A stretch of 64,000 bases of DNA from Zanthoxylum bungeanum (lineage: Eukaryota; Streptophyta; Magnoliopsida; Sapindales; Rutaceae): assembly GCA_019454045.1 (NCBI GenBank), contig SKCR01017744.1:1-64000 (forward strand), in the 5' to 3' direction. Positions 10,520 to 22,171 of this stretch are shown here, one piece after another; positions within the stretch are counted from its first letter, which is position 1; each line of letters opens with the position of its first letter. A model generated the notes under the pieces. It did no database searches. It was given only the letters and a program-made list of their open reading frames with translations, and was not told where the DNA came from. The position numbers and the translations under genes are program-made.

Positions 10520-12165
10520 TCTCACCATTTGGGTCTGGAACTCTAGCTATAGGTCTAAGTGCTTAAGGAAATGGTACTCTAACTGGGAAATGCGACACTG
10601 GTTCTTCCTGAAGAGTATTTGTACTATTGTTTTTGGGGTCTTCTATAATGTTGGAGGTGTCCTGCATACCTATCTCTCTACCACTCATAATGATTATGTC
10701 ATTAACACTTTGTATATTAGATACCTCATGATCATCATGTTCCATGTGTTGCCCCTGTGGATTTGGTTGAGTCTAGATGGAAATTTTCCTGGTTCTTTCA
10801 CACTCAGGACATTAGTCAGTTTGGAGACCTGACTCTTAATCTCCTTATTCTCCTCAGCCATTTGGGTTATTAGTAACTCAAACTTTTGATTGGTTTTGTT
10901 CTGGGTCTCCATAAATGCTTTCTGGGCTTCCACAAATGCTTGCATAGTGTCCTCTAAATAATTCCTAGGAATAGGAAGTGTGTGATACTGTGGGGCACTA
11001 TAACTCCTATGCTGTGATGTTTGATTGGTTGTTGAGACTCATGTCTCCAACTTAAATTTGGGTGGTTCCTTCAACCAGGATTATAAGTGTCGGAATAAGG
11101 TGTGTAAGGTTTATTGTGCATCCCTAAGGTATTGCACTGTTCCTCATATGTTTCCCTAATCTTACCAAATAAAGGACACTTTTGGGCCAGATGGTCACTC
11201 CCTTTACACACAGAACATACCTCGTGAGGTTCTAGCTGGGCTACTGCATGCGTAGTCTTGCTATCTTTTGCTAGTAAGGCTCATATCTGTCTAGTTAATA
11301 GCTCAAGTTGTGCCTTAAAACTATCCTCTTCCCTAAAGTGGTGTATGCCTCGGCTAGAAGAAGTGAGGTGTGTTCTATTAGTGCTATCAATGACATTAGG
11401 TCCAGTCCAAGTGTGAGATTTCTCAGCAAAGTCATTTAAGTACTCTAACACCTAATTAGGGTCATTTCAGATGAACTCACCATTGCTCATTGTCTCCACG
11501 AATTGGCACTCTCTAGGGGTTAAACTGTCATAAAAATAGCCCACTAAGCGCCAACTCTCATATCCATGGCGAGGACAACTCGCTAACATCTCCTTATACC
11601 TCTCCCATGTTTGATAAAAGGGTTTCACTGTCTTTTTGGGAGAAAGTAGATATTTGTCTTTTCAAAGCATTCGTCTTATGGTGTGGGAAGTATTTATTAA
11701 GGAATGACTGTGTCATCTCGCTCCATGATCCTATTGACCTAAGTCTTAGGGAATACAACCAGCTTTTAGCTCTATCCTTAAGGGCAAAAGGGAATAACTT
11801 AAGTCTAATTGTGTCTGTGGTTCCGAACGGATCATGGAAAGTCGCCACAACCTATTCAAACTCTCTAATGTGCACATAAGGGTTCTCGTTCTCCAAACCA
11901 TGAAAGGTTGGGAGATACTATATCATTCCAGGCTTAAAGTCTATATATGGTGCATTAGGAGGAAACATGATGCACGATGGTGTAGCTGTACGAGTGGGAT
12001 TGAGGTACTCTTCAAGAGTCCTCATAGGTGGTCTCTCGTACTCACTTATAGTAATGCACGAGACGTGGAGGGTGTGGCAAAAAGATTGTCAAACAAACTA
12101 TCTAAGTCTGAATTTTCCTCTTCAGTCCTAACAAATCTACCAAACCTATCCCTACGTCTAGGCAT
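10520..12165 (-). pseudogene. C gag, frameshifted
   Basis: ATG at 12165 opens MPRRRDRFGRFVRTEEEN. The main gag fold lies at 11848-11594 (FALKDRAKSWLYSL, SWSEMTQSFLNKYFP). A one-base frameshift near 11640 moves the frame to QTWERYKEMLASCPRHGYES and YDSLTPRECQFVETMS. A zinc knuckle CSVCKGSDHLAQKC (CX2CX4HX4C) is intact near 11215-11180. 10945-10694 is a Gln/Lys-rich coiled-coil-like segment (QKAFMETQNKTNQKFELL). Several stops also occur. Gag coats element RNA and forms the virus-like particle. Confidence 0.75.
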
Positions 12166-12390
12166 GCAATTTAAACACAAATAAAACGAGAAACAAAAAA
12201 AAAAAAACTAAAAAAAAAAATAAAAATCAAAACTAAAACAAAAATAAAATAAATAGATAAAATAAATAAATAACTGAAATAAACAAATAAATAAAAATAA
12301 ATATGGGATGAAGTTACCGCTTTTGTTGTTGACCAAGCAAACCTGCTCATTTTGCTTGTAAACCATCCCCCCGGCAACGGCGCCAAATTT
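12166..12390 (-). other. C leader and primer-binding site
   Basis: The minus strand reads, from the LTR inward, TGGCGCCGTTGCCGGGG (12385-12369), the classic primer-binding site of many plant gypsy elements. A strongly T-rich leader (A-rich on plus, 12181-12300) leads to the gag ATG at 12165. The site lies five bases from the end of LTR2 (12391), the expected spacing. The frame spanning this leader is low-complexity and not coding. Confidence 0.8.
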
Positions 12391-12418
12391 TGATTACGCC
12401 CAAAAGTTACTTGTGGCT
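12391..12418 (-). repeat. C LTR2 (5' LTR), first 28 bases
   Basis: TGATTACGCCCAAAAGTTAC and following bases match the left end of LTR1. The LTR is cut at 12418 by the B solo LTR and resumes at 14446. TGGCT (12414-12418) is the target duplication of that insertion. Confidence 0.85.
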
Positions 12419-14445
12419 TGTTGGACAATTATAAGCCATAGTGTCACTATTTGTACATATCATGGTGTTGTTGTACAAATTAACTATGTGACAAAGGAGA
12501 TTGCACTCTTATCATTTGTGATTAGATCACCAAGATGTATAAATGATAGGAGGTCCTTATGATTAGTTCCTGGATTGAGAATGATATGAGACAGTATCAG
12601 TACATGAAGGATTAATCATTAAATATCCCTAGTCAGAGTATTATCGAGATTGGACATCGATAATGCGTAAAAGACTGGTATTACACTTGTGCGCGTTGTG
12701 AGGGCACAACGACATAGTTATCATATATTTGGGTATATGATACTCATGCAAGTGTAATATGAGGTTGTGTTTTACCGATGGTACGTGAAACAGGAATATG
12801 TGTCTATGGAAGTCCGAAATCAGGGTAGGTGTATTTGGTCTTAACCTGAAACTTGCACCGCTAATACTTACGACAATCAATATACTTTGGTTTTAGTCAT
12901 CCAGAGCTTTAACAGGTTCTTTGTACGCCTCTGCTGGGTATATTGAGAATCGTAGTGTGTTGGGTGTGATGTCAAGACGGAAGTATCACTCCAGTCATAT
13001 GGAGATGATGATCGCATAAGGATACAGAACTGGTTCTCTAAAGGGTTGCAACCATCGAGATAATATGACTTGGTCATGATTATCCGATAATAAAGAGACT
13101 AGTTGCTCGTAATCCGATATATGCTTCGTACGGGCAGACACTGTACCAGCCCCAGGCCTTGCATGTGATCATCCGATACTGGATCGAAATACACAATACT
13201 ACGTATACTACGCATGATATAGATCGCTTATTCCTGTAAGCATGTTTCTGGAGAATTGGGTAGGCATGGCGCTTTGCTAGAAGCCAACCTTGTCTTGTAA
13301 ATCGGTACAAACATAGTATTGGGTATTTACGTATTCGGATAGTCCGACGACCGAATTTATTGCCAACATATCCGGGGATCTCATGGGTCGCTTCCCGAAG
13401 ATTCACCGATGACGTATAACTCGCACTTTTAATTGATCTGGGATTAATTAGATGAGAGAGAAAATTAATCTGGGATTAATTACAGAGATATTTTATCTGG
13501 GATAAGATATTAATTAAAGAGAGATAACGATTAATTTGGAATTAATCGATAAAATAATATATTTGATATATTATACGAAATTGGATTTCGACGTGGAATT
13601 AAAATTAGATTTTAATTTGGGCGAACGAATTAATTTAGAATTAATTCGTTAGCGACGTGAATAATGATTTCGCTAGGCATAATCATTTAATTACGTCCCC
13701 ACAGAAAATTCTTTAATTTGGAATTAGCGAACCCGAGCCCGGGATTTTTTGCGAGCGCATTCACATTTCAAATTCGAGTGCGGCACGCAAGTCAAATCAA
13801 GTGTCAAATCGCTAGACGCATCAAACGTCAAATTATTAGTCACTTTGAGTGATGTGACAACTTGTCACTTGATTGATTGAGTGACGTGACTTGATGTGAG
13901 TGGTTGGAAAGCTTTTTTGAAAGCTTGAATGACATATAATGTTATTATATCCTTGGAGCCAAATTTTGTGTTGACTTTTGGAAAGCTTTACACAAACATT
14001 TGGTATATGTTTTTAATTGGTTTTTGAAATCAATTAACCTAACACTCTCTCACTTCTTCTCCTCTCTCTTCTCACGCCCAATGGGCTTCATTTTCTCTCT
14101 TCTTTCACAGCTCACTGCCGTGAGTTATAGGGAAGCAAAGTGTGATGTTTTTGTGGCAAAAACATCAAGAGCTAGCACTCAAAGAGACATGCGAAGGTGA
14201 TAGGGAAACCCACCCGTGAGCTTGGGATTGTTTGACAAAGCTTGGAGCTTGGATGATTGAAGATGGACGAATCATGGAGGACACAAACCAGTGGACTGCC
14301 GTGAGCTGCAGTGGGCAGAAAATCAATTTTTATTGTCTCTCGCGTCGCTCAACCGATCAATGTAAGTATTCCGTAACTTTCTCGATTATATTCATACTTG
14401 TTTCATGCTTGTTATTCGATCCTCAAGACCCGTATAACTCCAACA
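12419..14445 (+). mobile_element. Solo LTR of copia family B
   Basis: 2,027 bp from TGTTGGACAATTAT to CTCCAACA, matching the complement of the B#1 LTRs (16321-18213, 24377-26288) over most of its length, with many substitutions. It is flanked by a perfect 5-bp duplication TGGCT (12414-12418 and 14446-14450), and no internal sequence is present. This is the standard product of LTR-LTR recombination after insertion. Larger divergence from the B#1 LTRs than they show from each other suggests it is older or from another subfamily. Confidence 0.9.
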
Positions 14446-15317
14446 TGGCTATCGCAGTATAGTTGGGGTATCGATTCCTCAGAGAGATGGTTACAAGGAA
14501 CTAATTCACTTAAGCAAAAATGTTTAGCAATAACTTATTAAAAGAAAAGACTGAATTGGAAATTAATGTAAAAACTATTGTAAATAAATAAAAGATATCA
14601 ATAGAGAAAAGCAGCAAAGCATCGAGAATCCCACTTGTATCAAATTTCTATATCCAGTTATTGATTCCTGTTACTACTCAATTGAAGATTTCACATCCCA
14701 ACCCAACAATCGGAAAATATTCAATTCTAAGCATATTAAAATCTAAGGTAATTGATGATTTATTTTCTCTGTGTTAACAACACACAAAGTCATCGTTACG
14801 ACTTATCTAACGTCGATAATATACCCTCAGGAAATACTGTAGCAGAAGACCAAATCATAAAATAACTTTACCAGTCACAACTGGGTTCACAAATCACACA
14901 TAGAAGAAGCATGACTGGATCTATGTGCAAGTTTGATAAAAACAGTTTCTGGATTCATATGATCAAAAGATAATGAAGAATAACAAACATCAATTGTATT
15001 AACATTTAAGAGTTTATAGGAATCAACAACATGAATATACGAAACCAAATACAAGAGTTCATCCTTAGCTTTACCTAGGAGATTAGTTCTCTATGCAGAA
15101 GAGAGATATAACATGAAGGGATTGCAGCAGCATCCTGTCCATTATGAAGTTTCTTCGTTCTTCAATCTCAAATTTGTGTTTGTGGCTCTCTGTTGTGTGT
15201 TTCTTCTATATTTTTCTCATCTTTTTTCTCTTGTTAGGGTTTTGGACAAAGTTGGGTTTATATAGAGCGGCCTTGGAGACCTTATTCGCGTAAAAATGAA
15301 CTAAGCACAAACCCTGG
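14446..15317 (-). repeat. C LTR2 (5' LTR), truncated remainder
   Basis: Continues LTR2 after the solo LTR and matches LTR1 7124-7993 nearly perfectly, including the TATA region. It ends abruptly after AAACCCTGG, so the last about 265 bp, with the GC-rich twin box, are missing. Sequence then switches to family A gag. The two parent sequences share only GG at the switch, a microhomology junction. Confidence 0.85.
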
Positions 15318-16320
15318 CTTTGACATCTAATATCTCGCCATTGCCAACTGTAAGCTGGATCTCCCATTTACTCAGCCTTCTTTTAACCCTCATTTCCTGC
15401 AAGGAATTGCAAATATGTGTAGGACTGCCAGTGCTTAACACCCATCCACTATTTGCATCTAAGGCTAATGAGATGTCAATAATTGGAAAAATACAAAGCG
15501 TACAAGAGGGTTCTGCTTTTCCTTATAGCTCTAGACAGTCATTCTTCCAGTTTCCAGACTTCTTGCATTGTAGACATTGATCACGAGATACTTACAATTT
15601 TGCGCCTTTCCGCTTCTTGGAGTTTTTCTTTAATATATTTTTCTTCCCTATCTTGATTTTCTTTGATTTCCAAGAAGTCTTTAAAGTGCCAGCTCTACCA
15701 TGGAGATACAGTGTGGGGTTGCCTTTTTTCAAATCTTGCTCTGCCGTGCGTAGCATGTTATGAAGTTCTTTGTATATGGCTTGCATCGAATACATATGGA
15801 AATTTAATACAAAGCCAGCATAAGAACCATACAAAGAAGACAAAATCAAATTATGGCCCAGCCGTTCATCAAACAAAATGCTCGGTCGTTCCAGATATCG
15901 AATCTAGTATATCATGTTCAAAACATTTGTACTGACATCTCCTACCTCATTGAGTTCAGTATGGAATAATTCTTTAGACCTTCGATAAAGTTCCATCTCT
16001 TGGTTTTCCTCGAACAACTCATTGAGTGTTCGCATGATGCTCTAATCATCTGGTACTTCAATATACTGTCTCAATAAATCTGGAACCATCGATCCCAAGA
16101 TGTAGGATTTCACCTTCAGGTTATCATCCTTCCATCTATCAAAAGTTTCTCGCTATTCTGGAGTGGAGTCAGGATCAATATCAACATGTAGTGGATTGAT
16201 AGTGACATAAGTCAACTTTTCATACTCCAAGACAAGACGCATGTTCATTTCCCATTCTAAATAGTTCTCGGCTCCTTTTAGTTTATTGGAATCCAAAAGT
16301 TTCATCAATGGATTAGCGGC
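15318..16320 (-). pseudogene. Duplicate of A#1 gag-protease segment, main part
   Basis: Aligns with A#1 5764-6770 at roughly 94 percent by eye. It keeps the same TAG in the PE*RETF segment (near 16150) and, across the B insertion, the same lost start codon, so it is a copy of A#1 made after those lesions arose. 15876-15592 is the open gag C-terminal piece. The segment ends at GCGGC (16316-16320), the target site of B#1, and continues at 26289. Confidence 0.8.
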
Positions 16321-18213
16321 TGTTGGGTTTCTAGGTTAATCCCAAGATCATATTAAGCATAGAAATAGAATGAATACGCAAAGAAGAGTGGCAGAAACAC
16401 ACTTACATTGAACGGTTTTGGATGTGTTGATCAACAAAAATTTCTCCAAGAAGCTTTGAGTATAGCGGCCAAGGTGATCCTCCAAGCTCCAAGCTTTATC
16501 TGGTTGATTCCAAGCTCTTAGAATGGTTTCCCCATCACCTTGTGATGATTCCTTGAATGTGCTAGCCTATAGAAATTTTGCAACAAAATTTATTATCTCC
16601 TTCCTCTATGTTCGAACAAGAGAAGAAAATAAATGGAGAGTGTTTTTCTTAGTTTGGGCGTGAATGAGAGAGTGAAGGAATGAAATGTGTTGACTTGATT
16701 TTTTTATTTCAAAAGCTAAAATCAATTACCAAATCCAAATAATTGGTAAAAGTCATACATCATGTCAACTTGTGTGTAAGACAAGCAATCACCATGCCTC
16801 CACCTAAACCCATCACAAAAAGCAACTTAAAGTGACAAGTGATATGACATGTGATATGACATGTGGGCCTCACTTGATTCAAAATTCGAGTAAGCCCGTA
16901 AAAACTCCCGGGCTCTGGTTCGCTAATTCCGAATTAACGAACTTTCGCCGCGGCATAATTAAATCAAATTTAATTAAATAATTATGACGAACAAAATTAC
17001 TATTCATGTCGCTAACGAATTAATTCTAAATTAACTCGTTTGCCCGAATTAAAATCTAATTTTAATTCCGCGTCGAAATCTAATTTCGTTTAATATATCG
17101 AATATATTATTTTATCGATTAATTCCAAATTAATCGTTTCTCTCTCTTCAAATGGTATTTTATCCTAGATAAAATCTCTCCGTAATTAATCCCACATTAA
17201 TAAAGTTCGAATCATATGTCATCGGTGAATCTTCGGGAAGCGACCCAAGAGATCCCTGGATATGTTGGTAGTAAATCTGATCGTCGGACTATCCGAACAT
17301 GTACGTACCTCGTACTACGTTCTTACCGATTTACGAGACAAGGTTGGCTTCTAGCAAAGCGCCATGCCTACCCAATTCTCCAGAAATATTCTTAATGGAA
17401 TATATAATCTATGTCAGACGTGATGTCACATGCAAGGCCAGAGGCTGAAATAGTGTCTGCCCCGTACGAAGCATATATCGGATTAGTAGCAACTAGTCTC
17501 TTTATTATCGGATAATCATGACCTAGTCATATTATCCCGATGGTTGCAAACCTTTAGAGAACCAGTTCTGTATCCCTACGTGACCATCATCTCCATATGA
17601 CTGAAGTGATACTTCCGTCTTGACATCACACCCAGTACACTACGATTCTCAATAAACCCAGAAGAGGCGTACACAGAACCTGTTAAAGTCCTGGATGACC
17701 AAAACCAAAGCGTATTGATCGTCGCAAGTACTAGCGATGCAAGTCTCAGGTTAAGACCAAATACACCTACCCTAATGCGGACTCCCATAGACACATAGTC
17801 ATACTACCAATGGGATTCCGAGGGGTCTATCCAGAGCGAAGCTGTTTTCCGTACCATCGGTAAAACACAACCTCCTACCACACTTGCATAAGTATCCAAT
17901 ACTTAAATATATTAGAACTATGCTGTTACGCTTCCATAACACGCACAAGTGCGATACTAGTCTATTCCGCATTATCGATGTCCAGTCTCGATAATACTAC
18001 GACTAGGTATATTTAATGATTAAACTGTTGTGGATTGATACTGTCTTATATCATCTCAATCCGGAACTAATCATAAGGACTTTCATCATTCACATATTTA
18101 AGTAATCTAATTACGAAATGATAAAAGGCAATTTCCTTTGCTACATAATTAATTTGTACAAAAAACACAATGTCTTTTACAAATAGTGACGCTATGGTCA
18201 TAATTGTTCAACA
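16321..18213 (-). repeat. B#1 3' LTR
   Basis: TGTTGGGTTTCTAGG to GTTCAACA. Followed on the right by the complement of GGCCAAGTGGGAGAT, the polypurine tract. The plus-strand frame 17576-17794 is a shared LTR sequence (also at 25650-25973), not a gene. Confidence 0.9.
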
Positions 18214-18227
18214 ATCTCCCACTTGGC

Positions 18228-18623
18228 CTATAACCAGTCACTCAAGCATCTAACACCTGAACTATGTACATGTCGCTCAAACTTTTGCTGAGGAATGGCT
18301 TTCGTCAGCGGATCTGCAATGTTGTCATCTGATGCGACCTTCTCGATCTTCACATCGCCACGATGTATGATCTCACGAATCAGATGGAAACGTCGAAGAA
18401 CATGCTTGGATCGTTGATGAGACCGTGGTTCCTTAGCCTGCGCTATAGCCCCGTTATTGTCACAATATAATGGAACAGGCTCAGTTGCTAACAGAACTAC
18501 TCCTAATCCAATTAGGAATTTTCGGATCCAAACTACCTCATTTGCTGCTTCAGCTGCAGCGATATACTCCGCTTCTGTTATTGAATCGGCAGTAGTCTCT
18601 TGCTTGGAAGATTTCCAGCTCAC
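18228..18623 (-). pseudogene. B#1 RNase H, C-terminal part of pol
   Basis: Copia RNase H: SKQETTADSITEAEYIAAAE with the catalytic Glu in TEAEY, then LYCDNNGAIAQAKEPRSHQR with the catalytic Asp, and the conserved tail DNIADPLTKAIPQQKFERH. It is shifted one base relative to the RT frame: the B#2 copy reads GAAACAGTGAGC where B#1 has GAACAGTGAGC, so one A was lost near 18622. Otherwise intact. It removes RNA from the RNA-DNA hybrid during reverse transcription. Confidence 0.85.
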
Positions 18624-20023
18624 TGTTCGTTATTCAAACAAAACACGTACCCAGATTTAGACTTACAGTCGTCTTTATCGGTTTGGAAACTTGCATCGGT
18701 ATACCCAGTTACCTCAAGTTCTCTATCTCCATAGATTAAGAAAGAATCTTTAGTTCGTCTAAGATACTTAAATATATTCTTAACCGCTATCAAGTGACCT
18801 TCACCTGGATCGGCCTGATAGCGACTACACATGCTCAAAGCATATGAGACATCAGGTCGTGTACATATCATGGCATACATGATCGATCCGACTGCCAAGG
18901 CGAACGGTATCTGACTCATGTTGTCTCTCTCATCTTGAGTTTTAGGACACAGGTCCTTAGATAGAGTGATGCCATGTGACGTTGGCAACAGTCCCCTCTT
19001 GGACTGATCCATGTTGAATCTCTTCAACACTTTGTCAATGTACGTGCTCTGGGAGAGTCCACGCAGCTTTCTAGATCTATCCCGGTAGATCTTTATTCCC
19101 AGAATAAAGGCTGCTTCTCCCAGATCTTTCATGGAGAATTTTAATGAAAGACAAGCTTTCACCGATGTTAACATGGGAATGTCATTGCCCATAAGCAATA
19201 CATCATCAACATAAAGGACAATGAAAGTCAGTGCGCTCCCACTAACCTTCTTGTATACACAAGGATCATCTTCATTTCGAATGAAATCATATTCTTTTAT
19301 GATCTCATCAAAACGTTGGTTCCAAGAACGCGACGCTTGCTTTAGTCCATAAATGGACCGATTTAACTTGCAAACCTTGTTTGCATGTTTAGGCACGACA
19401 AAATCATCAGGCTGTTGCATATAAACATCCTTCAACAGGTTTCCGTTAAGGAAATCGGTTTTGACGTCCATATGCCAAATCTCGTAATCGAAATATGCAG
19501 CAATAGCAAGCGTTATCCGAATGGATTTAATCATGGCAAGAAGTGAGAAAGTTTCGTCGTAATCGACACCATGTCGTTGATGATACCCCTTCGCTACAAG
19601 CCTAGCTTTGTACGTTTGTACGTTGCCATCCATGTCGGTCTTCTTCTTGAAGATCCATTTGCAACCAATAGGCTTTACGCCTTCTGGTGCATCAACCAGT
19701 GTCCAAATTTGGTTGGTATACATGGAATTCATTTCGGAATTCATGGCATCTTGCCATAAACCGGAGTCGATACCTTGTATCGCTTCCTCATACGTAGCCG
19801 GCTCGTATTCCTCAATGAGATTGATATCTACATGAGGTGAGATCAGAAACCCATACCTCTCAGGTTGTTTTCTGACTCTCTCCGACCTACGTGGTCCTTG
19901 TGTATTCGAAGATTGTGGTACAGCTTCATCCTTGATGAACTGTTCATGTTCCGTTGAGGATTCTATGCCAGGAACAGTATCACTCTGATTTTCATCGAGT
20001 TCTACTTTCGTCCCACTTATCAC
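18620..20023 (-). pseudogene. B#1 reverse transcriptase, nearly intact
   Basis: 467 open codons in frame with the integrase part upstream, from which it is separated only by TGA at 20084-20086. Copia RT landmarks in order: CKWIFKKKTDMDG, ARLVAKGYHQRHGVDYDETF, HMDVKTDFLNGNL, SIYGLKQASRSWNQRFDE, catalytic LYVDDVLLMGND, GSIMYAMICTRPDVSYAL, and the start of RNase H (VTGYTDASFQT). The N-terminal 90 residues are the acidic linker after integrase. All RT catalytic residues are present. The first Met is an internal codon, not a true start. Confidence 0.88.
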
Positions 20024-20083
20024 TGCATTTAGGAATTCCTTCTTAAGGAAAACCGCATGTAGAGCAACAAAAAATTTGTTCTC

Positions 20084-22171
20084 TCATGGGTGATAGAAGT
20101 AATATCCTTTGGTTTCCCTAAGATATCCCACAAAAAGGCATTTATCCGATTTGGGTTCTAGTTTGGTACCTTCCAAATGTTTGACGTATGCCCAACAACC
20201 CCAAATCTTCAGGAATGAGAAACCCAATTTCTTTCCTGTCCATATCTCATACGGAGTGTGTTGAACAGACTTTGACGGAACCTTATTCAAAATAAGTATT
20301 GCACTGTTCAATGCATATCCCCAGAAGGAAATATGTAGCTCAGTGTGACTCATCATAGACCTTACCATGTCTAACAAGGTTCGGTTTCTCTGTTCGGACA
20401 CACCGTTTAATTGCGGTGTTCCGGGAGGAGTCCACTGTGAAAGAATAACATATTCTTTCAAGTAGTCAAGAAACTCATTGCTCAAGTATTCGCCACCACG
20501 GTCCGACCGCAATATCTTAATACTTTTATCGGTCTGTTTTTCAACTTTGTGTCGAAACTCTTTGAATTTATCAAAAGTTTCCGACTTGTGTCTCATAAGA
20601 TACACATAACTATAACGTGATGCATCAGTAAAGGTTACGAAGTATTCACATCCACCTTTAGCCTGGCTAGACATGGGCCCACAAACGTCACTATGAACAA
20701 GGGCTAACAGTTCGGTGGCACGTACACCTTTACCGCTAAAAGGTGATTTAGGCATTTTGCCTAATAAGCAAGATTCGCAGACGTCATATGAATTTGGATC
20801 AAATCCGTCCAAGTACCCACTCTTCGAAAGTGTGGATATGAGAGTCTTGTTTATGTGTCCTAGATGACAATGCCACAAATAAGTTTCATTTTTATGACTT
20901 ACTTTAAGCCTTTTGTTTGTTACATTTTGAGATTGGTTTATATTCAAAATATAAAGACCATTATTTACAACAGAAGTGCAAATTTCTATATCATTTTTAT
21001 ACATAAAACACCCAGTATTTCTAAATACAAAAGTGTACCCACATTGGACTAACATAGATACAGAAATAATATTCCTAGTCAAACTAGATACATAATAACA
21101 GTCTGTAAGTTTATGTACATGCCCCGAGGGCAGTTCTAAAACAAAAGTGCCAACGGCCAAAACAGCGACTGGTGTCCCATTTCCAACACGGAGGTCAATC
21201 TCTTCTGAAGCCAGTCTCTTGCTAATCCGCAGATCCTGCACATCAGTACAAATGTGAGTACCACAACCAGAATCAAAAATCCAATTTTTAAAACTAGAAG
21301 TAGTCATGTTTATTTCTATAACAAACATACCTGAGGCTGGTGCCTTGCCCGCTTTGATTTCCTTCTTGAGTTCCTTGTACTCGCGGCAGTCACGCTTCCA
21401 GTGACCCCGCTGTCCGCACTGAAGAAAAACATCTTGGGATTTGTCCTTGGGCTTCCCAGAACCATTTGAAGATTTGGCCTTGCCCTTCTTCTTCTTCTTG
21501 ACACCTCTAGTTGCCTTGGGCCCAACCCTCGGAGTCCGAGATGTAGAAGCGAAGTGCGCCTCGCGCTTCTTGCCTTTAAGAAGTTCCCTTTCTACCTCTC
21601 GCAGCGTGGACATCAGCTCTCCAAGAGTCTGCTCTTGGTTCATCATATTGTAGTTCATGATGAACCCACTCCAAGTGTCGGGGAGAGATTGCAAGATCAA
21701 ATCTATAGAGGTCTCTATCTCAAAGACAATCTCCATTTGTCCAAGCTGCTCGATATTGGTAATCATCCATGTCACATGATGTTCAACAGATGTACCCTCC
21801 GACATCCGAGCGCGGAAGAGCTTCTTCTGTAACTCATATCTTTGCGATCTAAGATTAGATCGGTGTAGATCATTCAACTTCGCCAACATTGTATTGGGAT
21901 CCAATCCCTTGTTCTGTCGACGGAATTGCTGAGTCATAGCTACAAGCATTACCGATTGAGCAGTTACATTATCATCGTTATGAGTCTTCCAAAGCTCTAG
22001 CTCAAGCAACTAATCAGGTCGGGGCTTAGGCACAAGAGGTCTCTCTATAGTATATAGCAGACTCTCGGATCCAAGGACTATCCTTAGATTCATTTCCCAA
22101 TCGGAAAAGTTAGTGCCGTTGAAGACATTATCGCCCATGATGATGTCCCGGACACTGTTCTTTCCAGTCAT
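20084..22171 (-). pseudogene. B#1 gag, protease and integrase
   Basis: True start is ATG at 22171-22169 (MTGKNSVRDIIMGDN). A TAG at 22012-22010 interrupts codon 54, then 641 codons are open. Gag has EQLGQMEIVFEIETSIDLIL, a Lys-rich stretch, and a zinc knuckle FLQCGQRGHWKRDC whose first Cys is Phe. Protease: WIFDSGCGTHICTD. Integrase: LWHCHLGHIN ... CESC zinc region, VHSDVCGP and LRSDRGGEY (two Asp), NGVSEQRNRTLLD (Glu). All catalytic residues are kept. The block ends at TGA 20084-20086 in YYFYHP*ENKFF, consistent with CGA to TGA. Confidence 0.9.

Noticed and set aside
12171..12428. 85-codon minus frame ending in a Phe/Tyr-rich stretch resembling a membrane segment
   Set aside because: It reads through the T-rich leader, the primer-binding site and the LTR edge of element C; low-complexity artefact.
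13080..13406. 108-codon minus frame in the B solo LTR
   Set aside because: Antisense to the LTR, no domain, disrupted in both B#1 LTRs.
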